A DNA stretch of 64,000 nt from Brevibacillus brevis (GCF_900637055.1 NZ_LR134338.1:6535501-6599500), one strand, 5' to 3'; shown: positions 8,845-17,972, counted from the first letter of the stretch. Notes: generated from the letters alone by a model not told the origin. A program made the numbers and translations.

Positions 8845-9701
8845 CCGACAAACCTTCCAGGAACTATGTTCTCCAGGCAAAAAGCAAGCAATTTTACTGG
8901 GAAGGGGATGGGCAGCTTTCCATTAAAACATTTCGTAATGGAAGAGCGCATTACAAGACAAGTAAAGGCTTTTTTGCTGTGGAAGAGGGCAGGTATCTCT
9001 TGCTGAACGAAGGGGAGTATACCATTTCCATCGAGGAAGCGGAGGATGTAGAATCGTTTTGTATTTTCTTCAAGCATGGTTTTGGCGAGGAGATGTTAAG
9101 CACGCTCGTAGATTCAACGGATCGACTTCTCAGTGATCCTTATAAGGAAACGGCTTCGATCGGTTTCTTTGAAAAAACCTATCATACGAGCCATACACTG
9201 GCTTTTCAGTTAGCGACTTTGAAAGAGAGTCTCACCTTCCTTGAACGGGACTCCATCGGTTATGAAGAACAATTTCACCAGATTATGCGGACCCTATTGC
9301 TCGGACAGTTCGATGTAAGAAAAGAAATGGACGCTTTGCACGCGCTTCGACAATCGACTCGCGAAGAACTCTATCGAAGAATCAGTACCGCCCATGATTA
9401 TATACGCGCTTTTTATGATCAACCTATCAGGCTCGATGAGATCGCACAGATTGCTTGTCTGTCTCCTAACCATTTGCTGCGAGCGTACGCCCAAGTGTAT
9501 GGCAAAACGCCCCACCAGCATATTTCGGAATACCGGATACAACGAGCCAAGCAGCTGTTAGCCAAGCTGGACTTCAGTATGACAGACATCGCCTTTGAAC
9601 TTGGATTCAGTAACCCCGTTTCCTTTAGCAAAATGTTTAAGCAGCATGTCGGCGTTTCTCCACTGCAATTCAGAAAAAAAGTGATTTTGGATAAGAAATA
9701 A
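8841..9701 (+). CDS. AraC-family transcriptional regulator
   Basis: A 286-residue regulator. The N-terminal half is a cupin-like ligand-binding region and residues about 185-283 hold the two helix-turn-helix units of the AraC domain. The signature 'MTDIAFELGFSNPVSFSKMFKQHVGVSPLQFRKK' lies at the C-terminus. Its ATGA start overlaps the stop of the TIGR01777 gene and a VOC protein follows 54 bp later, so the three form one operon. The likely target is the VOC gene or this operon; the effector is unknown. Confidence 0.9.
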   Translation: MTDKPSRNYVLQAKSKQFYWEGDGQLSIKTFRNGRAHYKTSKGFFAVEEGRYLLLNEGEYTISIEEAEDVESFCIFFKHGFGEEMLSTLVDSTDRLLSDPYKETASIGFFEKTYHTSHTLAFQLATLKESLTFLERDSIGYEEQFHQIMRTLLLGQFDVRKEMDALHALRQSTREELYRRISTAHDYIRAFYDQPIRLDEIAQIACLSPNHLLRAYAQVYGKTPHQHISEYRIQRAKQLLAKLDFSMTDIAFELGFSNPVSFSKMFKQHVGVSPLQFRKKVILDKK

Positions 9702-9755
9702 TCATTGGATTCGTCTATCCTGAAGTGGATACGTGAACAAATGGGGGATTTAATC

Positions 9756-10148
9756 ATGAACACGAACCTGATTCAAAAAGTAGGGCAAATCGGCATCCCT
9801 GTCAAAAACCTGGAAAAAGCCGTCCATTTTTACAAAGAGCAGCTTGGGCTCCCTCTTTTGTTTCAGACAGGCAACATGGCGTTCTTTGAATGTAACGGAC
9901 TTCGCCTCATGCTGAGCCTGCCGGAAAAAGAGCAATTTGCACACGCCAGCTCCGTCATTTACTTTCAAGTAGATGACATTCAAACTGCTTTTGAAGAGTT
10001 AAAAAGTAGGGACGTAACGTTTATCGACGAGCCACATCTCGTAGCCAAAATGGGGCAAACGGAAACGTGGATGACCTTCTTTAAAGACACAGAAGGGAAT
10101 ACGCATGCCTTCGTGAGTGAAGTACAAGAGGAGACCGTTTCATTTTGA
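9756..10148 (+). CDS. VOC-family (glyoxalase-like) protein
   Basis: Single-module vicinal-oxygen-chelate protein of 131 residues. It shows 'QIGIPVKNLEKAVHFYKEQLGLPLLF' at the N-terminus and 'FKDTEGNTHAFVSE' at the C-terminus, where the terminal metal-ligand Glu of glyoxalases is replaced. I place the start at the ATG at 9756, which has GGGGGA seven bases upstream, rather than at an in-frame TTG 51 bases earlier without a ribosome site. Such proteins range from lyases to antibiotic-binding resistance proteins. The activity is unknown. Confidence 0.85.
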   Translation: MNTNLIQKVGQIGIPVKNLEKAVHFYKEQLGLPLLFQTGNMAFFECNGLRLMLSLPEKEQFAHASSVIYFQVDDIQTAFEELKSRDVTFIDEPHLVAKMGQTETWMTFFKDTEGNTHAFVSEVQEETVSF

Positions 10149-10163
10149 ACGGTCTCTTTTTTA
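10131..10163 (+). terminator. Rho-independent terminator overlapping a stop codon
   Basis: GAGACCGTT / AACGGTCTC with a 7-8-nt loop, then TTTTTT. The left arm encodes the last codons of the VOC gene and its stop lies in the loop. Confidence 0.88.
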
Positions 10164-10217
10164 TTTTCCCACAAATCCACCGAAGCCGAGGACCTGACTC
10201 AAGAAGTTTTTATTCAT
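10161..10217 (-). CDS. 18-codon micro-ORF with strong ribosome site
   Basis: On the minus strand GGGAGGG stands 6 bases before an ATG that opens MNKNFLSQVLGFGGFVGK and a TAA. The peptide is amphipathic and Gly/Phe-rich in its second half. Nothing longer is encoded in this gap, and the ribosome site is among the best in the neighbourhood, which is why I list it. No promoter or family is recognised. It could be a regulatory, membrane-active or quorum-type peptide, or chance. Confidence 0.4.
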   Translation of the reverse strand: MNKNFLSQVLGFGGFVGK

Positions 10218-10355
10218 GTTGTTCCCTCCCATATTTTTTTGCAATATCCACTGTTCATTCCCTTACACTTCCTTAACATGGGAAAAGTCATTTCTCAATA
10301 TAAGCGTGATAGGATCGTACAAGAAACAAGCAGCAGCTTTAAAAGGAGACTTCGT

Positions 10356-11531
10356 ATGAAAAAATGGATGTATACGCTAACGGCGTCACTCGTACTCTCG
10401 ATCCTTTTCGGTTACGGTCAAACCCATGCTTCCGGTACGAATTCAGCTAATGTCCATAATGGTAAAGCACGTTCTGTAGGCAGCCTTTCCTTCATTGGAG
10501 AACAAACCATTCCATATGGCCAGCAATTTGAAGGAACGACTATTGGAGGACTTTCAGGTATTCATTATGATCCAAAACAAGGACAGTGGCTCATCATCAG
10601 TGATGATCGGTCTGATAACAACCCTGCGCGATTCTACCAAGCAAAATTAGCCTACGATCATAAACAGTTTCAACCGGTTCAGCTATCAGGTGTAACATTT
10701 TTAAAGCAGCCAAATGGAAGCTATTATCCCAATCAAAAGCAATTCGCAACGCAAGGTGGAGAAATCCCGGATTTGGAAGACATCGCGGTAGACCCCAAGG
10801 ATGGAACCATCTGGTATACGACGGAAGGCAGCCGATCACATGGCATGAATCCATCTGTTAAGCATGCGTCCAGAGATGGGAAGTATTTATCTTCGTTCCC
10901 GGCGTCAAAGCTATTCACTATGAATCCAAAGCTCGAAATCGGACCTCGCCAAAACCAAACCTTTGAAGGTCTCAGCTTTTCGCCAGACGGTTCATCGCTT
11001 TGGGTTTCCATGGAGAACGCTGTCTATCAGGATGGGGGACTCCCAACGGTAAACGCTGGGTCGCTCTCGCGTATAACGCAATATGATCGCAATGGAAATA
11101 TGAAAGCTCAATATGCCTATCCGGTTGATGCCATCCCTGCAAAACCGGGTCCTGGAAAGTATGCGGATAATGGCGTAACGAGCATTCTCGCTGTCAATAA
11201 TCATCAACTCTTGCTTACAGAACGTGCCGGAGTTGAAGGAGCAGATGGAACCTTCAAATTCCATGTTCGTGTATATGAGATTGATACAACAGGTGCCACC
11301 GACATTTCCAATCTCGATTTGTTACTTGGAAAGAATATCACTCCCGTTAAAAAACGGCTGGTCCTCGATTTATCCAAATCAGGTCTACGGCATATCGATA
11401 ACATCGAAGGAATAACGTGGGGACCCAAGCTTCCGAACGGGCACGACAGCTTGGTTCTGGTTTCAGATAACAACTTTGCAAGTACACAAACCACTCAGTT
11501 ATTAGCTTTCGAAGTGCTACCTAAAAAGTGA
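10356..11531 (+). CDS. Secreted esterase-like/phytase-like protein
   Basis: Exported protein of about 391 residues. I start it at the ATG at 10356, which has AAAAGGAGA upstream and opens a Sec signal peptide (MKKWMYTLTASLVLSILFGYG, likely cut after HASG). An upstream in-frame TTG lacks a ribosome site and would bury the signal. The mature part shows repeated beta-propeller-like motifs of the 'esterase-like activity of phytase' family: GLSGIHYDP, ISDDRSDNNPARFY, DLEDIAVDP, FEGLSFSPDG and NIEGITWGP. It probably hydrolyses phosphoesters or other esters outside the cell. It is monocistronic. Confidence 0.85.
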   Translation: MKKWMYTLTASLVLSILFGYGQTHASGTNSANVHNGKARSVGSLSFIGEQTIPYGQQFEGTTIGGLSGIHYDPKQGQWLIISDDRSDNNPARFYQAKLAYDHKQFQPVQLSGVTFLKQPNGSYYPNQKQFATQGGEIPDLEDIAVDPKDGTIWYTTEGSRSHGMNPSVKHASRDGKYLSSFPASKLFTMNPKLEIGPRQNQTFEGLSFSPDGSSLWVSMENAVYQDGGLPTVNAGSLSRITQYDRNGNMKAQYAYPVDAIPAKPGPGKYADNGVTSILAVNNHQLLLTERAGVEGADGTFKFHVRVYEIDTTGATDISNLDLLLGKNITPVKKRLVLDLSKSGLRHIDNIEGITWGPKLPNGHDSLVLVSDNNFASTQTTQLLAFEVLPKK

Positions 11532-11549
11532 GCAATGGGGTATAGGAAA

Positions 11550-11596
11550 AGGGGCTTTCCCTAAAAAGTCATGAAAATGACTAAGGGATCGCCCCT
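11550..11596. terminator. Hairpin terminator between convergent genes
   Basis: A large stem pairs AGGGGC..TCCCT with AGGGA..GCCCCT and encloses a second small hairpin (AGTCATGAAAATGACT). A moderately T-rich tail follows on the plus strand. It probably serves both the phytase-like gene and rtcB. Confidence 0.7.
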
Positions 11597-11609
11597 GCTT
11601 CTATTTCCT

Positions 11610-13085
11610 TTATCCTTTTACCGTAGCAATCGGCGCCACCTCAGCCACAATCTCAGCCATACCATGATCCACATGCGACTGAATCACCGGAGTAATATCT
11701 TTATAGGCATAAGGCGCCTCTTTTTTCAGCTCTTCCTCCCATTTTTTCAAAATATCGCTCCGTCCGCGCAAGTCCGCCCGCTTCGGGTCAATCGGATTGA
11801 TCACGCGGAAGTTAGCAAGAAACTCGCGAAATCTGTCATCGTCCACTTTCACAGCATCGCCGCGAGAAAGTGCACGACCTGCACCATGGCTTGCGCTAAA
11901 CAGACTTTCCCGATTCCCTAACCCCGCCAAAATAAAGCTGTGCGATCCCATGGAACCAGGGATAAACACAGGTTCGCCCGTATACTGAAACGGCGTGCCC
12001 ATCATTTGCTCGGCCGATTTTGCCGTACAAGACCCTTTTCGATGCAAAAATCCGCCCATCTGCTCCAGCTGCTCCTCCCACAAATAATTATGAGGCGCAT
12101 CGTACAACAGCTTATGTTCAAAATCGCCCAACACATCGGAAATCGATTTGTACATCATTAGGCCCAGCATCAATCGATTGGCAAACGCAAAGTTCGCCGC
12201 ATTGTGCAGGAGACTCCAAAACATTTTCCACTGCGGTTCGAAACGCTCCGAAAGAGGCAGTGGATACATGCCGTTATCCGGGTGCTTTAAGGAAGTCGGG
12301 TACATCCTTTTCAGCATCTCTTTGATCCATGCACCGCTGTTATAACCAATGGAAACAGAGCCGGTATGAATCATAAGGACAACTTGCCCTTCTTTTAGCC
12401 CCCACTGACTGGCGATAGAGCCCTGATGCACTTTTTTGACCACCTGAATCTCAAAAAAATGATTCCCGCCACCAAGCGAGCCGATTTGTGCATCCCGGGA
12501 AAGCTCGGCAGGGCCGAGAAAGTCATCGAGTCCAATCGTCGATTCCGCGATAAAAGACCCCATTTTATTGACATGGTTCAAATCCAGCTCCTGCTGCTTC
12601 TCGTTGTAATAGCGCCAAATTCCCTCGCCATTCGCTTCCTTGTGGCTGTCCAGTATGCCGATCAGGCCTTCCTTGAACATTTTTTCCCGCATCTGCCGCG
12701 TCATGGGAATATTGCGGCCCCCTTCGAAAAAAACATGGCGCACATTCCGTTCAATGGCATCCAGATTTGTGTGAATCTGCTCCTCGGACAAATCCGTGAC
12801 ATACAGACGCATCCCGCAATTAATATCGTTGCCAATCGCTTGCGGCAGCACAAACCCACGCGTAAACAGCGTCGTGCCTACAGGAATGCCGCTTCCTTTG
12901 TGAAAATCGGGCGTAATGGCTACTTCCAAAACCCCGGTATTGGGATCGTCAAAATAATCGGGTGAATGCTTTTGCAGCGTTGCAATTGTTTCATTCACCT
13001 CTAAAAGTCGATGCAGCTCCTCTACCGCATTGTTTTCTACTTTTACTTCCGGATTGATGAAATATTTAATGGGTGTGTTGCTCAA
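11610..13085 (-). CDS. rtcB: RNA-splicing ligase RtcB family protein
   Basis: RNA repair enzyme that joins 2',3'-cyclic phosphate (or 3'-phosphate) and 5'-OH ends using GTP and manganese. The 491 residues carry the metal site 'GNDINCGMR', the GSLGGGNHF block, 'HTGSVSIG', and 'SHGAGRALSR' with the histidine expected to be guanylylated. I choose the TTG at 13085 because AAAGGTGG lies seven bases upstream and the product then starts like known RtcBs. An in-frame ATG 108 bases earlier has no ribosome site. No archease or rtcA is adjacent. A strong promoter lies some 320 bp upstream, leaving a long leader (see 13203-13434). Confidence 0.93.
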   Translation of the reverse strand: MSNTPIKYFINPEVKVENNAVEELHRLLEVNETIATLQKHSPDYFDDPNTGVLEVAITPDFHKGSGIPVGTTLFTRGFVLPQAIGNDINCGMRLYVTDLSEEQIHTNLDAIERNVRHVFFEGGRNIPMTRQMREKMFKEGLIGILDSHKEANGEGIWRYYNEKQQELDLNHVNKMGSFIAESTIGLDDFLGPAELSRDAQIGSLGGGNHFFEIQVVKKVHQGSIASQWGLKEGQVVLMIHTGSVSIGYNSGAWIKEMLKRMYPTSLKHPDNGMYPLPLSERFEPQWKMFWSLLHNAANFAFANRLMLGLMMYKSISDVLGDFEHKLLYDAPHNYLWEEQLEQMGGFLHRKGSCTAKSAEQMMGTPFQYTGEPVFIPGSMGSHSFILAGLGNRESLFSASHGAGRALSRGDAVKVDDDRFREFLANFRVINPIDPKRADLRGRSDILKKWEEELKKEAPYAYKDITPVIQSHVDHGMAEIVAEVAPIATVKG

Positions 13086-13202
13086 TAGAAGACCACCTTT
13101 ATTCGTTTTATAGGAACATACGTTCTTTATTTGCCAATAGAAAAAGCCGCTATCATGCTGATTTCGTCCTTCCTGGATGAAAAAACGCAGCATGGAATCG
13201 CA

Positions 13203-13304
13203 GCCTTTACGCTTGGGAGCTATTGTGTTATCACAAGGGCGTTATCAACAGCCTATGGGAAACGGAGTTGGCTCACTCTTACACAACGCAATCGCGTAAA
13301 AGGC
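13203..13304 (-). ncRNA. Foldable leader RNA upstream of rtcB (candidate cis-regulatory RNA)
   Basis: In the transcript reading toward rtcB, an outer helix pairs bases 13294-13304 with 13203-13212 (10 pairs, one bulged base). An inner helix pairs 13281-13289 with 13219-13228 (TTGTGT/ACACAA plus a GC clamp). The base string TTGTGTTATCACAA (13223-13236) can instead form its own small hairpin, excluding the inner helix. The region overlaps the end of a 41-codon upstream ORF. Pairing is seen in sequence; function as a switch or attenuator is inferred. I recognise no known riboswitch class. Confidence 0.4.
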
Positions 13305-13370
13305 ACACCTATGGAGTTGGATTTTATCGCTACATGGTTTTGTTTCATGCTTAGTTACGTATGCGAACAT
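13245..13370 (-). CDS. 41-codon upstream ORF in the rtcB leader
   Basis: The ATG follows AGGAGGAGG, the strongest ribosome site of this transcript, only about 30 bases after the predicted transcription start. The peptide (41 residues, four Cys, starts MFAYVTKHETK, ends PTPFPIGC) has no recognised family. It is in the same frame as rtcB but separated by stops and 159 bp. Translation would run through one arm of the leader helix, as in attenuation systems. It could also be a real small protein. Confidence 0.5.
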   Translation of the reverse strand: MFAYVTKHETKPCSDKIQLHRCAFYAIALCKSEPTPFPIGC

Positions 13371-13404
13371 GTTGGAATCCTCCTCCTTTCGTTTCTTGCT
13401 CACG

Positions 13405-13434
13405 ATCTTACCATTGGATAAATTTTACTGTCAA
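13405..13434 (-). promoter_or_regulatory. Sigma-A type promoter for the rtcB leader transcript
   Basis: On the minus strand TTGACA (13434-13429) is separated by 18 bp from TAAGAT (13410-13405). It lies 35 bp before the 41-codon ORF. Proteobacterial rtc operons use sigma-54 and RtcR; here neither is seen. Confidence 0.65.
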
Positions 13435-13472
13435 GCCCCCGAATTATCGAGGGCCCGAGTGATCTTTCCCTT

Positions 13473-14561
13473 TTACATCGAATCTAGTTCGCCTTCCATA
13501 AACTTGATCAGGTACACCTCCGGCTGCGCGAGGAACTCTGTAAAACTGCACAAGTCCGCATACTCCTTATGCTCCTCATCATAGCAGCCTATGCTACCTT
13601 TTTTCTTCGGATTCCACACAAGGTGCAGATGGGAGTAGTTGTCGATTTCGGCAGACAAACGCAGCAGCTTTTGCCGACCGATTTTCATTTCAATCGTATC
13701 GGTCAATGTGAAAAAGTCGATGTACCCAATGTCATACTCATTCTCCGCCAGCTCAAGACGCAGCTCTTCTCTGGTAAGGAAGCCAATCAGTTCTTCGGTC
13801 AGCTTAAATTTTTGCAGCTCGTACTTTCTGTTCTCCACATCATGCAGCTCGGCAGGTTCCAGCGATTTCAAATACGCAGCCAACTCCGTATCTTTGTTGC
13901 TGACCGCGATGGTATAAGGCCGCTCGCCACCCCTTTCCGCTACCATAACGTCCGCACCGCGTTCAACCAAATACTTGACCATGGCGGCATTCCCCAAGCG
14001 CGTGGCAACTGTTAATGGGGTCGCTTGATACGGATACACCATATTCGGTTTGTTATAATTGATGTCCACCCCATGATCGAGCAAATAGGCCGTGGTCGTA
14101 AGGTCATGATCCGACACGGCTTTACGCAATACATCGCCGCCATGAAGTCTTATATCCAGTCCCAGCTCTTGAATGAGCGGGATGTTCTTTTTGTTGCCAT
14201 AGTAAGCCTCCGAATAAGCGCCTGAGCGCACCTGATTGACCATGTCCAGCTTGGCGCCTTGCGCTACAACATAACGAACGAGCTCTTCCGTGCAATAGCG
14301 TACGGCCATCAAAAAAGCTGGATTATTTTTGACATTCAAATTAACGCCATGCTCTACCAGCAGCTTAACAACTTCTAGCTTCTCTGATAAAATCGCCAGA
14401 TCCAACGGGCTTAGCGTCGTATATTTGCTAAGCACGATGCCCTTTTCTATATCCCATCCGGCCGCAATCGCATCTTGTAAAGCCGGGATATTTCCTTGAT
14501 AAATATGCATCGCGATTTCTGGCAGCTCTTCGAAACTCCCGATATCTTTCAACTTGATCAT
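13473..14561 (-). CDS. Ankyrin-repeat protein
   Basis: Protein of 362 residues. Ankyrin repeats fill about residues 20-240 (TTLSPLDLAILSEKLEVVKLLVEHGVNLNV, and ATPLTVATRLGNAAMVKYLVERGADV are clear units, each containing the TPL..A...G...V..L...GA pattern). A C-terminal domain of about 115 residues (245-362) is rich in Tyr/Glu and resembles no family I can name. AGGAGAGGG precedes the ATG. Cytosolic, no signal. Ankyrin proteins mediate protein binding; the partner is unknown. It stands alone upstream of the rtcB promoter. Confidence 0.82.
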   Translation of the reverse strand: MIKLKDIGSFEELPEIAMHIYQGNIPALQDAIAAGWDIEKGIVLSKYTTLSPLDLAILSEKLEVVKLLVEHGVNLNVKNNPAFLMAVRYCTEELVRYVVAQGAKLDMVNQVRSGAYSEAYYGNKKNIPLIQELGLDIRLHGGDVLRKAVSDHDLTTTAYLLDHGVDINYNKPNMVYPYQATPLTVATRLGNAAMVKYLVERGADVMVAERGGERPYTIAVSNKDTELAAYLKSLEPAELHDVENRKYELQKFKLTEELIGFLTREELRLELAENEYDIGYIDFFTLTDTIEMKIGRQKLLRLSAEIDNYSHLHLVWNPKKKGSIGCYDEEHKEYADLCSFTEFLAQPEVYLIKFMEGELDSM

Positions 14562-14793
14562 CGATTACCCTCTCCTGACTTATGTCTTATGAAAAATATA
14601 GAAAATGATTTGGCAAAAAACAACAAATAATTACCTTATTCTTTTTTATTCGATTGAAATTACAGTTAATTCTGTCTATATTTGACGAATCTGCTCGATA
14701 AAAAGTATTTTCCCAGTAAAAGGAGTAGTTTTACGAGAAGAGAAATACTTATGCAAATCGTCTTATACATACTTTTTTAAGGAGAGTGGACTG

Positions 14794-17700
14794 ATGAAGA
14801 AGATGCGTACTCTCGCTTCTCTTACGCTTGCAGCATCACTCATGCTGAGTGGCCTTCCTTACAATGCACTGGCAGCGGCGGAGTTTAGCGAACAGGATTG
14901 GGAAAAAGTAAACGAATATACCAATGCGGAAGTAGAGCTTGGCTCCGAAATCTCAAAAATCTCTCCTCTGTTGAACACCAGTTCCAGCAAAAATGTGAGT
15001 GTCATTATTGAGCTGAACAGCGAGCCTTCGATTGTAGCTAAACATGAAGAAGGTTCAGAATCTTCCGTTAGATCGTTGCGAGCAAAAGTAGAGGAGGAGC
15101 AAGAATCTTTCCTCGATGAAGCAAAAGACAACAAGGTCAAACTGAAGGTAAAGCGCAAGTTTGAGCATGTATTCAACGGCATGGAAGTAACGGTGTCCGC
15201 CGACGAGTTGGAAGAACTGGCTGAACTGCCACAAGTGAAACGCATTTATCAAAATACGTATTATGAGCTCCCCGAAATTGATGCCATCAGCGAGAAACAA
15301 TCGTCCACCAAATGGGATCAGGCCCCTCTCCAACAAATCGGTGTTCTCGATATGTGGAAGGATGGTCTGACAGGGAAAGGATTGAAGGTCGGCGTCATCG
15401 ATACCGGTGTTGATTACAAGCACCCTGATCTCAAGGATGCCTATAAAGGCGGATATGACTCCTTCGACAATGACAAAGACCCTTATGAAGAAGCGCCAAT
15501 CCCTGTAGAAGATGACCGGGAAGGAACAGGATATGAAGGCTCCAGCCATGGAACGCACGTCTCCGGCACCATCGTAGGACGAGCCAAAAACAGGGCATCC
15601 GACGTGCAGGTAAAAGGGGTTGCCTATGGTGCAGACCTCTACGTCTACCGTGTATTGGGCCGAGGAGGCGGTAGCTCCGCTCAGGTTATCGACGGTATCG
15701 AAAAAGCCGTGAAAGACGGTATGGACGTTATTAACCTGTCGCTTGGCGCCGCTATGGAGAAGAACTCTGACTCTCCAGATGCCATCGCTGTAAATAATGC
15801 GGTACTGTCTGGTGTGATCACGGTTGTATCGGGCGGGAACTCCGCCGACGATGAACGCGGCAGACATTATTACACCGCGGGATCACCTTCTGGAGCGAGG
15901 CTGCCGATCACAGTTGCAGCGGTAGACTCCCCTACCGTGCAATATGACGGCTCAGCAACCTCGTCCTTCGGAGCCAATTACGAATTCCCTGTGATGGCAT
16001 GGCAGGTCAGAAAGGATAACTTCGCCTCCATCATCGGAACCAAACCGCTGCCAGTCGTCTATGCCAACCTTGGCTCTCGCAGCGATTTTGAAAAGGTAAA
16101 TGTAAAAGGCAAAGTCGCTCTCGTATCCCGTGGTACTCTCGGCTTCACGGAAAAAATCGAAAACGCCCGAAAAGCTGGTGCTGTCGCGATCGTGGTCTTT
16201 AACGGTAACGACGCGGACGGAGATGGCCAAGCCGATCTGGATATCCGTGATCGCGAGGGCTATGTCAACACGATCCTGGGCGACCAGATCGAAGCGATCC
16301 CTACCTTTGACATGAAGGGTCTGGAAGGCCGGACACTGGCAAAAGAGCTGCTGGCTGACCCTGAAAAAGCGAAAACACTGACGTTTACGTTCTCAGGAAA
16401 CTACCCAAGCACAAATGATCCGGGTGACCGCATCGCCGGATTTAGCTCACGCGGTCCAATCATGGGCGACGATTACAGCATCAAGCCAAATCTGGCTGCG
16501 CCAGGTGTAGCCGTTCTGTCCAGCTATCCATCTTGGAGCAAGCTGATCCCCGACGCCAAGTACGACAAGGCATACGCACGTCTAAACGGTACAAGCATGG
16601 CGGCTCCGCACGTTTCCGGTCTTGCCCTGCTGTTGAAACAGGCACATCCGGACTGGACACCTGCCGATATCAAGGCAGCGCTCGCGAACACCTCAAAACC
16701 GCTGTATAGCCCAGACGGCACACTGTACGATGTGTACTCCCAAGGTGCAGGCCGCGTAAACGGCTACGCCGCATCGAAAACACCTGCTGTTCTGACAACG
16801 GTAGAGCAGCTTACCATTTTGGGCGAAGATTTCGAGCCGAAAACCATTCCGTACTATGCGGACAACGTTTCCTTTGGCTTGCTGAAGGCTGGCAGCAATA
16901 CCGTCACGAAAACGCTCCAGCTGAAAAACCTGTCCAAGAAAGAAGTTTCTTACGAAGCAGAAGTGATCATGCATCCGTCCGTTACGACAGATCCGTACAA
17001 GCCAGGCTCCAAAACGCCAGATGTCGATGACATCGATGTGGAAATCTCCGAAGATTCCATCTCCGCTAAAAAAGGCGATGCGACCACATTTGAGCTCAAC
17101 CTGTCCGTTGACTCCGATGCAAAAGACGGCGTGTATGAAGGGGAAGTCCTGCTGAAAGCGAAAGGCAACCCTGACCTGCGCCTGCCGTTTGCTGTACACG
17201 TGGGAGACAAGCGCGAGGATACCAACTTCGGTTTCGACAACCTGAAGCTGTCCGATACGACAATCACGCCTGATGGCGATGGCAATGAGGATTCGTTCAC
17301 ACTCGAAGCAGAGCTGCAAGCCAAAGACGTGAACCAGATCTCTGTTGAGGCATGGGACATGGACGATAAATATGTCGGAACTCTCGCATCCGTGTTCAAC
17401 AATTACGCGCTGATTGCACCAGGCCCTATCACCTTCTCTAATCTCGATGGTACCTACTACGATGGTAGCCAAGTAGCGAAGAAGCTCGATCCAGGCAAAT
17501 ACAAGCTGAAGCTCGTCGGTCGAAGCGTTGACCAAAGCAAGCCGAAGGGTGAGCAGATTGTAAAAGAATACGAGGCTTGGAAATCCTTCATGATTAAGGC
17601 ATCGAATAAAAACGCGGTCTTGTCCAAGGTAGTTGAAGAAGCCGTAGAGCAATTTGAGATTGAGATTGCGAACACCACAGAGCTGGATCAGCCAGTGCTT

Positions 17701-17907
17701 GTCCTGCCGGAAGAAAGCGATGATGTGACTTATCAGGTGACGAAGAGCTCTGATGAGACCTTTATCGATGACGAGGGAATTTTGAAGGAACTGCCTGCCG
17801 AAGGGGAAGAGACCGTTACGCTGTATGTGACGATTACTTCTAAGGAAGATGAGTCGGTTACGCAGACTGTGAAGGTGAAAGTGACGTTGGAGGCGGTAGT
17901 AGAGTAG
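14794..17907 (+). CDS. Secreted S8 subtilisin-like protease, Vpr type
   Basis: Extracellular serine protease of 1037 residues. Signal peptide residues 1-28 (cut near ALAAA), inhibitor I9 propeptide about 65-155, peptidase S8 domain about 195-665 with catalytic Asp203 (VIDTGVD), His252 (SSHGTHVSG) and Ser601 (GTSMAAPHV). A protease-associated insert lies near 405-530. The C-terminal third holds fibronectin/Ig-like beta domains, one with calcium-type acidic loops (DGDGNEDSF near 830). This order matches Vpr of Bacillus but with a longer tail. AAGGAGAG precedes the ATG. Likely roles are nutrient proteolysis and processing of surface proteins. Confidence 0.93.
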   Translation: MKKMRTLASLTLAASLMLSGLPYNALAAAEFSEQDWEKVNEYTNAEVELGSEISKISPLLNTSSSKNVSVIIELNSEPSIVAKHEEGSESSVRSLRAKVEEEQESFLDEAKDNKVKLKVKRKFEHVFNGMEVTVSADELEELAELPQVKRIYQNTYYELPEIDAISEKQSSTKWDQAPLQQIGVLDMWKDGLTGKGLKVGVIDTGVDYKHPDLKDAYKGGYDSFDNDKDPYEEAPIPVEDDREGTGYEGSSHGTHVSGTIVGRAKNRASDVQVKGVAYGADLYVYRVLGRGGGSSAQVIDGIEKAVKDGMDVINLSLGAAMEKNSDSPDAIAVNNAVLSGVITVVSGGNSADDERGRHYYTAGSPSGARLPITVAAVDSPTVQYDGSATSSFGANYEFPVMAWQVRKDNFASIIGTKPLPVVYANLGSRSDFEKVNVKGKVALVSRGTLGFTEKIENARKAGAVAIVVFNGNDADGDGQADLDIRDREGYVNTILGDQIEAIPTFDMKGLEGRTLAKELLADPEKAKTLTFTFSGNYPSTNDPGDRIAGFSSRGPIMGDDYSIKPNLAAPGVAVLSSYPSWSKLIPDAKYDKAYARLNGTSMAAPHVSGLALLLKQAHPDWTPADIKAALANTSKPLYSPDGTLYDVYSQGAGRVNGYAASKTPAVLTTVEQLTILGEDFEPKTIPYYADNVSFGLLKAGSNTVTKTLQLKNLSKKEVSYEAEVIMHPSVTTDPYKPGSKTPDVDDIDVEISEDSISAKKGDATTFELNLSVDSDAKDGVYEGEVLLKAKGNPDLRLPFAVHVGDKREDTNFGFDNLKLSDTTITPDGDGNEDSFTLEAELQAKDVNQISVEAWDMDDKYVGTLASVFNNYALIAPGPITFSNLDGTYYDGSQVAKKLDPGKYKLKLVGRSVDQSKPKGEQIVKEYEAWKSFMIKASNKNAVLSKVVEEAVEQFEIEIANTTELDQPVLVLPEESDDVTYQVTKSSDETFIDDEGILKELPAEGEETVTLYVTITSKEDESVTQTVKVKVTLEAVVE

Positions 17908-17934
17908 TGTTGGTTTGACGTTTTTAGATGAATG

Positions 17935-17972
17935 AAGGCTCCGCCACTCATCATGGCGGAGCCTTATCTTTT
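17935..17972 (+). terminator. Rho-independent terminator
   Basis: Perfect 12-bp stem AAGGCTCCGCCA / TGGCGGAGCCTT, 7-nt loop, T-rich tail; ends the protease transcript and lies just beyond the ptsI stop. Confidence 0.9.

Noticed and set aside
13203..13304. tRNA or bacterial Y-RNA upstream of rtcB
   Set aside because: Y RNAs with tRNA-like folds accompany rtcB in some bacteria, but I found no T-arm consensus, no CCA end and no Ro/Rsr gene nearby; kept only as an unclassified leader structure.
13569..14015. 148-codon plus-strand frame inside the ankyrin gene
   Set aside because: It is antisense to a clear ankyrin-repeat protein and has no ribosome site; the repeats are on the minus strand.
16693..17652. 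319-codon minus-strand frame
   Set aside because: Lies entirely opposite the protease C-terminus, with no start signal or recognisable domain.
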